Assembly (NCBI RefSeq): GCF_023715405.1
Contig: NZ_JAMBOC010000001.1
Location: 930,001-994,000 of the forward strand
DNA: 64,000 bases
Reading direction: 5' to 3'
From: Solibacillus isronensis
GTDB taxonomy: Bacteria; Bacillota; Bacilli; Bacillales_A; Planococcaceae
Position 1 is the first letter of the stretch, and each line of letters begins with the position of its first letter. Positions 45,884-53,570 of this stretch are shown here, in pieces. Below the pieces are notes generated by a model. The model did not search any database, was not told the DNA's origin, and worked only from the letters and a program-made list of their open reading frames with translations. The position numbers and the translations under genes were made by a program.

Positions 45884-46825
45884 ATGAAGCTGCCGAAATT
45901 TTTACGTGATTTTTTAATTTACTTAACAACGATTACGGGAAAGTCCCAAAGAACCCGAAAAGAATATGAATATGATCTTATTTTGTTCATGCGTTTTCTA
46001 AAAGCGATCGAAGAAGATATCCCGTTAGACCGTTTACATACAATCGACATTTCTACGTTTACAGTTGATCAAATTAAAGAAGTGTCTCTGGAAGACTTAT
46101 ATTTGTTTATGGAGTATTGCGAAGTACAACGCGGCAACTCCTCTGCAGCCCGCGCTCGTAAAGTAGCAACATTAAAATCCTTTTTCAAATATTTAAAAGG
46201 AAAGCGCCGTCTAATTAATGAAAACCCGGCTGAACATTTGGAAACACCAAAAATCGGACGACGCCAACCGGTTTATTTAAATTATAATGAGGCAAAGGAT
46301 TTTATCGGTGCTGTACAGATACAGTCTTACAGTGCACGCGATGAATGCATGATGGTCTTTTTCCTGAACCTCGGTATTCGTGTTTCCGAGTTGTGTTCAC
46401 TCAATATCGATTCCATCAATGGCCGAATGCTGACGGTGATCGGGAAAGGGAATAAGGAACGGCATGTGTATTTAAATGATGCGTGTATAAATGCATTAGA
46501 AAAGTATTTACAGGAGCGACATGCATATAAAGGGGAAGGGAAAGAACCACTGTTCATTTCTCAAAAAGGGACACGTTTTGCGAGACAGTCGATTGCACGG
46601 ATCGTGAAAGTGATCAACGCCAACAGTCAGTCACCGAAAGAAAAGCTGACACCGCATAAACTTCGACATACTTCCGCGACCATGATGTATAAATCCGGAG
46701 CGGACATTCGAACATTGCAGCATATTCTTGGCCACTCGAGTGTAGCAACAACACAAATTTATACGCATATCGAAGACGAACAAATTCAGGAAGTACTTAA
46801 AAATAATCCATTCAATAATTTATAA
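45884..46825 (+). CDS. Tyrosine recombinase XerC/XerD family
   Basis: This 313-residue site-specific recombinase has an N-terminal SAM-like domain (residues 1-110) and a catalytic domain with all expected residues: Arg in LGIRVSEL, Lys in GKGNKER, His and Arg in PHKLRHTSAT, the second His in LGHSSVATT and the Tyr nucleophile in IYTH. It could be one of the chromosome-dimer recombinases or a related paralogue. A dif-like half-site lies just beyond its stop codon. It is not embedded in a recognisable prophage. Confidence 0.92.
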   Translation: MKLPKFLRDFLIYLTTITGKSQRTRKEYEYDLILFMRFLKAIEEDIPLDRLHTIDISTFTVDQIKEVSLEDLYLFMEYCEVQRGNSSAARARKVATLKSFFKYLKGKRRLINENPAEHLETPKIGRRQPVYLNYNEAKDFIGAVQIQSYSARDECMMVFFLNLGIRVSELCSLNIDSINGRMLTVIGKGNKERHVYLNDACINALEKYLQERHAYKGEGKEPLFISQKGTRFARQSIARIVKVINANSQSPKEKLTPHKLRHTSATMMYKSGADIRTLQHILGHSSVATTQIYTHIEDEQIQEVLKNNPFNNL

Positions 46826-46844
46826 TAATAATATTATGTAAACT
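46817..46844. other. dif-like site downstream of the recombinase gene
   Basis: TTATGTAAACT at 46834-46844 equals, from memory, the XerD arm of Bacillus subtilis dif. The central six bases are ATAATA, and the XerC arm (46817-46827) matches only about 6 of 11. The first bases overlap the recombinase stop codon. Confidence 0.35.
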
Positions 46845-46902
46845 AAATAAATATAAAAGACTTAATCAGGAAAGAAGATCGGCACATATCCTGTTAAAAT
46901 CC

Positions 46903-46948
46903 AAAAAACACCCATTTTCTATTTGTTAGAAAACGGGTGTTTTTTTAA
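46903..46948. terminator. Bidirectional terminator
   Basis: AAAAACACCCATTTTCTA pairs with TAGAAAACGGGTGTTTTT. Confidence 0.9.
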
Positions 46949-46956
46949 GCGATCAA

Positions 46957-48216
46957 TTAATGTAATTCGCCTTCATTTTTATTCAGTTGTATGGAGTTCA
47001 TTGCTTTAAAATCATTTCCGGTTGGATTTTGGAAGAGTCTCAGGTCAAACTCGGATGCGATTGCAAAGAGATGATCGAATATATCCGATTGGATCGACTC
47101 ATAAACTGCCCAGTTGATATCGTTTGAGAACGTGTAAATTTCAAGTGGTAACCCATGTTCACTTGGCGCCAATTGTCTTACCATCGTTGTCATATCTTTA
47201 TGGATTCCTGGATGGTTTTTTAAATAGTTGCTAATATATGTTCGGAACAACCCGACATTTGTCAGTGCTCTGCCATTCACCTGATGGCTAATATCAATAC
47301 GATGTTTAATATTGTATTCCGTAATTTCCCGTTGTCTCGTATCAATATAGTCCGTAAGATAATGAATCTTGCGCAACTCCTTGATCTTTTCCTCAGAACA
47401 AAACGCGATACTTGTTGTATCAATAAAGATGGAGCGTTTTATCCTTCTGCCACCAGTAACTTGCATACCTCTCCAGTTTTTAAAAGAATCCGAAATCAAT
47501 GCATAACTAGGAATCGTTGTTATTGTTTTATCAAAGTTTTGGACTTTTACGGTATTTAATGAAAGATCAATGACATCACCGTCTGCGCCGTATTTCGGCA
47601 TTTCAATCCAATCTCCTACACGGACCATATCATTAGATGTTAATTGAATCCCTGCGACAAGACCTAATAAGGAGTCTTTAAAAACGAGCAGCAGCACAGC
47701 TGACAGTGCACCAAGTCCACTTAGGATAATCAGTGGATTTTTACCAATTAAGTTCGCGATGATTAATATAATCCCCAGTACATAGACAATAATTTTCGCT
47801 ACTTGAATATAACCTTTAATCGGCTGAACTTTGGAAATTTCAAATGTTTGATAAATATCATGAACAGCATTCAATAAACTGCCTATTAGACTTATTACGA
47901 CGATGATGATATACGTAGTGGCCCCTTTTTCAATGAGGTCCTGATACGTAAAAGCTTCAGCAAAATGATAAATAATAATCGCCGGAACGATATGAGATAA
48001 CTTGTGGAATACTTTCTTTTCTAAAAGGATGTTATCCCACGTATATTTATTATTATTCACAATATGTGTAATAAATCTGATGACAATCTTTTTAGTTATA
48101 AAGTTTGCCAATAAACAAAGGAGCACGATAAAAATAATCATGATTCCCACTGAGAGATACTCAGCAACTATAGTATTTACGCCAAAATCGATTAGTTTTT
48201 TATAAATAAGATTCAT
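46957..48216 (-). CDS. MscS-family mechanosensitive channel
   Basis: This membrane protein of 419 residues has about five transmembrane helices. The MscS pore region follows at about residues 165-205 (GLGALSAVLLLVFKDSLLGL), then the beta domain (GDWIEMPKYGADGDVIDLSL, TTIPSYALISDSFKNW) and a C-terminal cytosolic domain. The arrangement is closest to the YbdG-type subfamily. It would release solutes on hypo-osmotic shock. GGGAGGAATTAG precedes the ATG on the minus strand. It is monocistronic. Confidence 0.92.
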   Translation of the reverse strand: MNLIYKKLIDFGVNTIVAEYLSVGIMIIFIVLLCLLANFITKKIVIRFITHIVNNNKYTWDNILLEKKVFHKLSHIVPAIIIYHFAEAFTYQDLIEKGATTYIIIVVISLIGSLLNAVHDIYQTFEISKVQPIKGYIQVAKIIVYVLGIILIIANLIGKNPLIILSGLGALSAVLLLVFKDSLLGLVAGIQLTSNDMVRVGDWIEMPKYGADGDVIDLSLNTVKVQNFDKTITTIPSYALISDSFKNWRGMQVTGGRRIKRSIFIDTTSIAFCSEEKIKELRKIHYLTDYIDTRQREITEYNIKHRIDISHQVNGRALTNVGLFRTYISNYLKNHPGIHKDMTTMVRQLAPSEHGLPLEIYTFSNDINWAVYESIQSDIFDHLFAIASEFDLRLFQNPTGNDFKAMNSIQLNKNEGELH

Positions 48217-48341
48217 CTAATTCCTCCCGCCTCCTATGGTAACAAAGATGTCGATAAGATGAAATGATTGTCTACTGCGGATTCCTGATAAAAACCCTTG
48301 TCGAAAATTTCCGGAAGTAAAATAAAGATTCAGATAATTCA

Positions 48342-48370
48342 TTGACACTGTCCCTAAACTGTTATATATT
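48342..48370 (+). promoter_or_regulatory. Strong SigA promoter of the small-gene pair
   Basis: A perfect TTGACA (48342-48347) and TATATT (48365-48370) are 17 bases apart, about 45 bases before the first small gene. Confidence 0.85.
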
Positions 48371-48399
48371 TAATTTACAAATAAAAACTGTTATATAAC
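48356..48399. promoter_or_regulatory. Direct-repeat operator candidate
   Basis: AAACTGTTATATA occurs at 48356-48368, over the -10 box, and again at 48385-48397, just past the expected transcription start. The second copy extends to the palindrome GTTATATAAC (48390-48399). ACTGTTATA recurs a third time at 48740-48748. Placement across a strong promoter suggests repression. Confidence 0.55.
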
Positions 48400-48415
48400 A
48401 AAGGAGAGAAGAACA

Positions 48416-48577
48416 ATGAGTTATTTTGAAAAAGGGTATAAAATGTATGTAGAAAAGTGTGAACAGTTTGGATTACAGCCATTGAATTTCCGGTATTACG
48501 TAAATCAGCTTTCCTATCAGCAATTACTTGCGTATAACGGCTATGCAATGGAACAGGAGATGAGACAAAATGATTAG
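48416..48577 (+). CDS. Small unknown protein A, 53 aa
   Basis: A short intact frame starting MSYFEKGYKMYVEKCEQFG and ending MEQEMRQND. It is soluble and rich in Tyr and Gln, with two predicted helices and no membrane segment. ATG 48416 is preceded by AAAGGAGAG at ideal spacing and lies behind a strong promoter, so it is very likely translated. The next gene overlaps its last eight bases. I do not recognise the family. The small size, repeated operator and coupling would fit a small regulatory pair. Confidence 0.75.
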   Translation: MSYFEKGYKMYVEKCEQFGLQPLNFRYYVNQLSYQQLLAYNGYAMEQEMRQND

Positions 48578-48737
48578 TCCTCAAACCGAAACAGTTTATT
48601 ATAAGGATGTAATGCCGATTCATTCAATCGAACTCGTGAACATCCACTATATCCAGCCCGATTTGACGATGGAAATGTCCCACATATGTGCAAATTACGC
48701 CATGCTGCATCGAGGTGTTTATGAAATTACAACTTAA
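48570..48737 (+). CDS. Small unknown protein B, 55 aa
   Basis: A short frame starting MISPQTETVYYKDVMPIHS and ending LHRGVYEITT. ATG 48570 overlaps the stop of protein A by eight bases, with AGGAG (48555-48559) inside the upstream gene, so the pair is translationally coupled. The protein is soluble with mixed strands and a final helix (MEMSHICANYAML). A terminator begins twelve bases after its stop codon. The family is not recognised. Confidence 0.72.
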   Translation: MISPQTETVYYKDVMPIHSIELVNIHYIQPDLTMEMSHICANYAMLHRGVYEITT

Positions 48738-48748
48738 TCTACTGTTAT

Positions 48749-48786
48749 AAATCAATCTACGAATCCGTTGTAGATTGATTTTTTTT
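48749..48786 (+). terminator. Intrinsic terminator of the small-gene pair
   Basis: AATCAATCTAC (48749-48759) pairs with GTAGATTGATT (48769-48779), followed by eight T. Confidence 0.92.
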
Positions 48787-48807
48787 ATTGTTTGGCTCTT
48801 TGTAAAT

Positions 48808-48849
48808 CAAAAAGGCTGCTTCGTAATCGAGTTACAAAGCAGGCCTTTA
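48808..48849 (-). terminator. Terminator of the minus-strand gene
   Basis: AAAGGC-GCTT-GTAA pairs with TTAC-AAGC-GCCTTT. On the minus strand it is followed by a T-run. Confidence 0.8.
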
Positions 48850-50223
48850 TTAATCAAGCAAATAACTTTCAATTCGCAAAAACTCTTCCTCATCGATATT
48901 GTCCATATATTTATACAGCAAATCGAGATCGACTTTGATTTCATCTTTATGTGTTAAATAGAACTGCTCTGTCAAATGAGAGATTATTAACGGAACCGCT
49001 TTTTGATGGTTAAACCGGTGTAAATAGGTCGATAAAAAATCCTCATTTACTGCAATATCCGTGTTTTGGCCCAGCGCATTGAAATCGACATAATTGATAT
49101 GCGCCGTTAAAAATTGTTCCGTTAAATGCACATTATATTGGCAAATGTAAGACCAATCCAGCTCATTTTTGTACTTATTCAGCCAATGCAGCTCCGCAAT
49201 TGCGGTAAATAACTGTTTTTGTTCGTCACTGTATGCCTTAAATTTTTTATCCATTTCGGCATTTGTTAATCGTCGGTCCCCATACCGGTTATACTTCTGA
49301 CTGACTAGTGACGGAATTCCTTTCACTAAATGCTCACTCCCAGACCATTTATACGAACCGCGGTCATATTCGAAAAGCTGCATATCCATATCCGGGATTT
49401 CATCGGCTTCCGGTAAATAAATAAGCTCAAATGAATTATAAAAGACATTACTTTCAATGAAGTCATCCAGTTGATCGACAAAATCCGGATTCAAACGCTT
49501 TTTGTTGGCCATTAATGTTGTTACTAAATAACGTTTAAAGGACATCGACAACCGCGCAAGTACAGGCTTGTTATACTGGAGTGCTTCCAGATCCACATCG
49601 GGCAAATAATCGATTATAAACTGCTCTGATAGAAGCGGGTTCGCATAACTTACATACGTAGACGGCAAGTATTGAAAATAAGCCGTCAAGCGGGAAGGAT
49701 GCAACTGGACTGCTTGATGGCACCAGTTTCGGTAAGCTTCTAAAAATACACGGTCATATGGAAGCTGCTCGTAAACAGTTTCATCATTCGATTCCATTTG
49801 TTTCACAATGGACAGATCATTAAAATCATCTACCGAAAACTGTGCAGGGAACGGAATTTCCTGAAAAGCACTATTTAAATGGAAAGTTGCTTTTGGCTTC
49901 GTCGAAACAAAACTATACGTCCCGATTGCTCCGCGCTCTTCCAGTAAGATATAGGCAAGTTCCTGGCGTTCATCCCGTGTTAATTCACAGTCTTTCGGAA
50001 ACTTTACAGCAGCAAAATATTGCGCTTTTGCCAAGTCATAGAAAAACTTGTAATCGCCTTCTTTTGTATAAGGTTCCTTTGATTCATTTTGCTGCCAGTA
50101 GAGGAGGGCTCCTTGAATCGGATTTCTATTTGAAAACGTAATATTCGCGATTGAAAAGATATTTTGCGCTAATGCGTCATCATACAGAACTTTAATAAAC
50201 TCGATCTTTTTAATTTTTAGCAT
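48850..50223 (-). CDS. Hypothetical protein, 457 aa
   Basis: I do not recognise this large soluble protein. It is acidic and rich in aromatic residues. The second half looks like an array of helical repeats: the phrases LSEQFIIDYLPDVDLEAL, LTEQFLTAHINYVDFNAL and NEDFLSTYLHRFN recur with the pattern x-EQF-x(5)-V/D-x-DL/FNAL. It has no signal peptide or transmembrane segment. GGAGGTGTCTTAGC precedes the ATG. It is monocistronic. A scaffold or repeat-type binding protein is possible, but that is only inference. Confidence 0.8.
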   Translation of the reverse strand: MLKIKKIEFIKVLYDDALAQNIFSIANITFSNRNPIQGALLYWQQNESKEPYTKEGDYKFFYDLAKAQYFAAVKFPKDCELTRDERQELAYILLEERGAIGTYSFVSTKPKATFHLNSAFQEIPFPAQFSVDDFNDLSIVKQMESNDETVYEQLPYDRVFLEAYRNWCHQAVQLHPSRLTAYFQYLPSTYVSYANPLLSEQFIIDYLPDVDLEALQYNKPVLARLSMSFKRYLVTTLMANKKRLNPDFVDQLDDFIESNVFYNSFELIYLPEADEIPDMDMQLFEYDRGSYKWSGSEHLVKGIPSLVSQKYNRYGDRRLTNAEMDKKFKAYSDEQKQLFTAIAELHWLNKYKNELDWSYICQYNVHLTEQFLTAHINYVDFNALGQNTDIAVNEDFLSTYLHRFNHQKAVPLIISHLTEQFYLTHKDEIKVDLDLLYKYMDNIDEEEFLRIESYLLD

Positions 50224-50331
50224 GCTAAGACACCTCCGTTCCTACTATTATATACTTGAATCATTGAAATTCCGAAAAAAAAGTTCGCAAATTAGGTTTA
50301 AGGATGTTTTGACGTGGTATATTACTTGTAA

Positions 50332-50650
50332 GTAAAGTTGCGGTCACTGAAGAGTAGATGTAAGTTAACCACTAGTTTAGATTGTTTATATGATGATTTC
50401 TATTAGCTTCGTTGTATGCGTTTATAAAGCAACATTCACAGTTTATTTTAGGCAATTAATGAACAAAAATGCTTTAACGAAGATTTTCGAAAGATGCCAG
50501 CAAAAGTTAGGCGAGCGTAATGCATACACGAATTGAGATATACCATTATTGAGATATACCATTGAAAATTTCAGCTCAAACGTTTTATATGATGTTAAAC
50601 TAACGTACGAAACATTACAACTTAATAGGCAATACCGACCGCAACTTTAC
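50332..50650. repeat. 319-bp element bounded by 14-bp perfect inverted repeats
   Basis: GTAAAGTTGCGGTC (50332-50345) and GACCGCAACTTTAC (50637-50650) are perfect inverted copies. Nested inside are TAGTTTA/TAAACTA (50373-50379, 50596-50602), CTTCGTT/AACGAAG (50407-50413, 50476-50482), an 11-base direct repeat TTTATATGATG (50385 and 50584) and a 16-base tandem repeat ATTGAGATATACCATT (50532-50563). No coding potential is convincing. It could be a MITE-like element or a structured RNA gene. The remaining bases 50224-50331 hold nothing else I can name. Confidence 0.65.
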
Positions 50651-50656
50651 GCCTTT

Positions 50657-50689
50657 CACTCCTTATGCCATAAGGAGTGTTTTCTTTTG
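50657..50689 (+). terminator. Orphan terminator after the inverted-repeat element
   Basis: CACTCCTTAT (50657-50666) pairs perfectly with ATAAGGAGTG (50670-50679), followed by a T-rich tail. The only upstream gene is transcribed away from it, so it implies a non-coding plus-strand transcript. Confidence 0.8.
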
Positions 50690-50739
50690 TGCAATAATGG
50701 CTATAATATACGTAACGAATTGCTGATAGGAGAATGACA

Positions 50740-51114
50740 ATGTGGAAGATACATAATGGGAAACTGATTCAAACAACAGATGAATCTAGAATCCGGTACA
50801 AAACGCGAATGAGCGCGGCAATTATTAACAGTTTAAAGCAGCTTGCCGAAAAATATGACACACATATCGGTTATTTATTGGAAAATGGTTATAGTAATTT
50901 AATCGAATCCGGTTCAATCGTTTACGACAAAAAAAACCGGCCTAAAGATCGCATCGAATTCCGGACGACATGCGATAAAGAATTACTGGATAGCCTGAAA
51001 GAATTTGCAAAGGATCATAGCCTGAACTTAAACGACGTCATTGAAGCAAGTGTTGCGTATATCAATTATGAGGATGTTAAACACGCAAATTGGCGTTACC
51101 GTGTAGAAGTTTAA
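50740..51114 (+). CDS. Duplicated ribbon-helix-helix-like protein
   Basis: This 124-residue protein contains two similar units: RYKTRMSAAIINSLKQLAEK followed by THIGYLLENGYSNL, and RIEFRTTCDKELLDSLKEFA followed by LNLNDVIEASVAYI. Each has a beta strand with charged residues and two helices, as in MetJ/Arc-type DNA-binding proteins, so a single chain might form a pseudo-dimeric RHH. ATG 50740 is chosen over 50734 because AGGAGA at 50728-50733 fits it. A TATAAT lies at 50702-50707. The DNA target is unknown. Confidence 0.7.
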   Translation: MWKIHNGKLIQTTDESRIRYKTRMSAAIINSLKQLAEKYDTHIGYLLENGYSNLIESGSIVYDKKNRPKDRIEFRTTCDKELLDSLKEFAKDHSLNLNDVIEASVAYINYEDVKHANWRYRVEV

Positions 51115-51127
51115 TAAAAAAATGATG

Positions 51128-51156
51128 AAAGCAATTGGGGAACCGATTGCTTTTTT
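51128..51156 (+). terminator. Intrinsic terminator
   Basis: AAAGCAATTGG pairs with CCGATTGCTTT, with six T. Confidence 0.85.
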
Positions 51157-51273
51157 GTTATATAAAGTGGCGAATTTCCTACCTTCCCCCTAAATTTATT
51201 CCATATTTTACAAATTCATTTTATTGGTGCTATACTATGGAAATCTATAAAGAGTATAAGGAGGTTAGTAGAA

Positions 51274-52074
51274 ATGTTCAAATTCAGTTGGGTAGGGAGC
51301 GAAACGCATTTTGTTGATTTACCGCACATTCAGCAATTCAAGAATCTTACAATTGGACGGTTTGGTGGCCATTCATCAGCAGGGCAATATAAAAACGAGG
51401 ATGGTTGTATCGTCTGGGTGAATGAAGAACAGAATTGGGAATTTGTCATGATTTTGGATGCTCATAACAGTGCGGAAAGTGCCGAACTTGTCGTGGAAAC
51501 TTTTACGAAAGAAGAACATAATCTGACTTCAATTTTTAACAAGCCACTTTCTGAAGCTTTTCTGGAATTAGATCATCATATCCTACATATTTTTCAAAAT
51601 CCGCTCTTTTTAGCCCGTTGCCGTGAAGTACAAGGGGAAACGGCATGTCTGATCGTGTTAAGGAAAGACAAATATATTTGGTGGTTTTCAGTTGGGGACT
51701 GTATTTTTCATTTATTTCATCCCGAATTGGCTGAAATGCAGCAATATCAGTTAAATCAAAGAAATTTCTACGAGTGGATCGGGAGTGTCAATACATTTGA
51801 ATTGGATGTGCCGTGTTACAGTACGGGTCGCAGAGAATTGCGAAAAGGAAGGAATCAGCTGTTTTTGACAACGGACGGACTAACGGAATGTCCTCAAACT
51901 ACATTTGATAACCCGAAGGATATTATGAATGTATTTGACCATGCCCAGTCTCTACACGATTCTGTAAGGCAGCTATTAAAAGAGATTGAAGCAAAAGGTG
52001 TACGGGACAGTACAACAATTGTTTCATGGACGGTTGATGTCGATCAAAATGCAACTGAACCAAGTAATAAATAA
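51274..52074 (+). CDS. PP2C-like serine/threonine phosphatase
   Basis: This cytosolic protein of 266 residues has the PPM fold. The metal-site segment is FVMILDAHNSAESAELVVE (the usual DGHGG is altered to DAHNS), followed by ETACLIVL, LTTDGLTECP and VRDSTTIVSW, whose aspartates correspond to the metal-binding set. Activity is likely but the changed first motif makes it less sure. AGGAGG precedes the ATG. It lies 21 bases before the hydrolase gene with which it is probably cotranscribed. Confidence 0.82.
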   Translation: MFKFSWVGSETHFVDLPHIQQFKNLTIGRFGGHSSAGQYKNEDGCIVWVNEEQNWEFVMILDAHNSAESAELVVETFTKEEHNLTSIFNKPLSEAFLELDHHILHIFQNPLFLARCREVQGETACLIVLRKDKYIWWFSVGDCIFHLFHPELAEMQQYQLNQRNFYEWIGSVNTFELDVPCYSTGRRELRKGRNQLFLTTDGLTECPQTTFDNPKDIMNVFDHAQSLHDSVRQLLKEIEAKGVRDSTTIVSWTVDVDQNATEPSNK

Positions 52075-52095
52075 TTTATAGGAGGGGTTTTATAT

Positions 52096-52740
52096 ATGTT
52101 TAAAGTTAAAACAGATTTTATCAAAGGTTATAAAGGTAAGGATATTGATTATACTGTTTTAAGTACCGATGAGCATGCCTCAAAATTGGCGATTTTGCTT
52201 CCTGGAGCTGGCTATACCGCGCAAGCACCACTTCTTCATTATTCGACGGGCGTGTTTTCACATAAATCGGTGGATGTGCTGCAGGTGAATTATACGTATA
52301 ACGATAAGTTTTATGATTCCTTCACTATGGATGAGCTCGTTGAAGCGATTAAACATGATGTAGGTACAGTCATTGATAAAGTTTTAGAAGAGAACTCATA
52401 TGATGGCTATTATCTTGTTGGAAAGTCTCTAGGAACGATTGCTATGGCTTCATTGTTAGACAAAGAAATCTTTCATAATGCAAAGGCTGTATGGTTAACG
52501 CCGCTTCTTAATCGGGATGATGTTTTTGAATCAATGTTACACAGCCGTAACGAAAGTTTATGTTTTATTGGGGATGATGACACGCATTATAATGCGGAAA
52601 GATATCGTCAATTCGCCAATAATCCAAAACTGGTGTCAAGACTACTGGAAGGAGCGGATCACAGCCTGCAGTATAAGGGCGATCCTGTCCGTTCAATTGA
52701 TTTGTTAAAAACGGTCATTAAGGAAATCGATGAATTTTAA
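52096..52740 (+). CDS. Alpha/beta hydrolase
   Basis: This 214-residue cytosolic hydrolase has the oxyanion segment LLPGAGYTAQAP, the nucleophile elbow VGKSLGT with the catalytic Ser, an acid candidate in IGDDDTHY and the His in GADHSLQYKGD. The substrate is unknown. The protein resembles the small DLH/BD-FAE type hydrolases. AGGAGGGG precedes the ATG. It is the second gene of a unit with the phosphatase and ends at a bidirectional terminator. Confidence 0.85.
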   Translation: MFKVKTDFIKGYKGKDIDYTVLSTDEHASKLAILLPGAGYTAQAPLLHYSTGVFSHKSVDVLQVNYTYNDKFYDSFTMDELVEAIKHDVGTVIDKVLEENSYDGYYLVGKSLGTIAMASLLDKEIFHNAKAVWLTPLLNRDDVFESMLHSRNESLCFIGDDDTHYNAERYRQFANNPKLVSRLLEGADHSLQYKGDPVRSIDLLKTVIKEIDEF

Positions 52741-52742
52741 TG

Positions 52743-52778
52743 AAAAAAACCTTCCACCAATTCGATGGAAGGCTTTCA
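52743..52778. terminator. Bidirectional terminator
   Basis: CCTTCCA (52750-52756) pairs with TGGAAGG (52766-52772), with A and T tracts on its two sides. Confidence 0.8.
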
Positions 52779-52780
52779 TT

Positions 52781-53278
52781 TTATTCTAAATGATCAATTG
52801 CATACTGTGCTTCTTCAGCCGTAAATTTTTCTCCGTATTCGGAAATCAATTGATCATAAATAGCAGTGTCAGACATTGCCATTGTTTCAGCGTATGATTT
52901 TGCTTTTTCTAATGCGTTCGCTTTCCAGTCAAACTCCAGGTTATCGATTGCATATTGCGCAGCTTCTTTAGGGAAACCTTCTCCATACTCCGAAATTAAC
53001 TGATCGTAAATACCAGCTTTAGACATTTGCATTGTTTCCGCATACATTTCAGCTTTTTTCAACGCAGATTTATATTCGCGCGGTACATTATCTTCTTTTG
53101 CTTCCTCTTTTGGCTCTTCTTTTGTATCTGCTGCGTTTTCTTTCGGTTCAGTTGTCGCTTCAACTTTTGTATCTGAATCCACTTCAGATGTTTCTCCATC
53201 ACTGAACACTGCAATGATTACTATTAATATAATAAGGGCTAAAAACCCGCCACAACCAAGTTTAAATGCTTTCTTCAA
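52781..53278 (-). CDS. Ltp-repeat membrane-anchored surface protein
   Basis: This protein of 165 residues has an N-terminal membrane anchor (about 10-28), an acidic Lys/Glu linker (about 30-65) and two Ltp-type repeats. Each repeat reads KAxxYAETMxMSxxxIYDQLISEYGExF, then AQYAIDxLE. The same repeats form the Ltp protein of streptococcal phage TP-J34, which blocks phage DNA injection from the cell surface. Here the repeats hang on a transmembrane anchor instead of a lipobox. A superinfection-exclusion role is possible but unproven. Confidence 0.88.
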   Translation of the reverse strand: MKKAFKLGCGGFLALIILIVIIAVFSDGETSEVDSDTKVEATTEPKENAADTKEEPKEEAKEDNVPREYKSALKKAEMYAETMQMSKAGIYDQLISEYGEGFPKEAAQYAIDNLEFDWKANALEKAKSYAETMAMSDTAIYDQLISEYGEKFTAEEAQYAIDHLE

Positions 53279-53520
53279 CGCGGTAAATCCTCCTTTTTGA
53301 TTCTAAATATATATTACTAGTTATTGTAGGATAATAATACTGGTAATATTTTTATGTAGAGCAAATGTTTATTAATAAATTGATATATTTAATGGAATTT
53401 ATATAAAATGTGTCGAATTAATTGTAAATACCTTTTCGGGGAGAAGGCGTTAAATTGTTAAAGGGGTGGCTGAAGCTTATTCTCGTGATAAGTAGGTGGA
53501 GAGAAGGTAATTATTATAAT

Positions 53521-53557
53521 AAAAAAGTACTTTTGCAAAGAGTAGTTACAAAAGTAC
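53521..53557 (-). terminator. Terminator of the coat-adhB operon
   Basis: GTACTTTTG pairs with CAAAAGTAC. On the minus strand it is followed by six T. Confidence 0.85.
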
Positions 53558-53570
53558 CAAATACTTATAT

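Noticed and set aside
48375..48623. An 82-codon minus-strand frame over the small-gene pair
   Set aside because: The plus strand has a consensus promoter, two strong binding sites and a terminator. The minus frame has none of these.
50549..50737. A 62-codon plus-strand frame
   Set aside because: It has no ribosome binding site, runs through the orphan terminator hairpin and lies inside the inverted-repeat element.
51135..51317. A 60-codon frame overlapping the phosphatase start
   Set aside because: It starts inside a terminator, overlaps the phosphatase binding site and has no Shine-Dalgarno.
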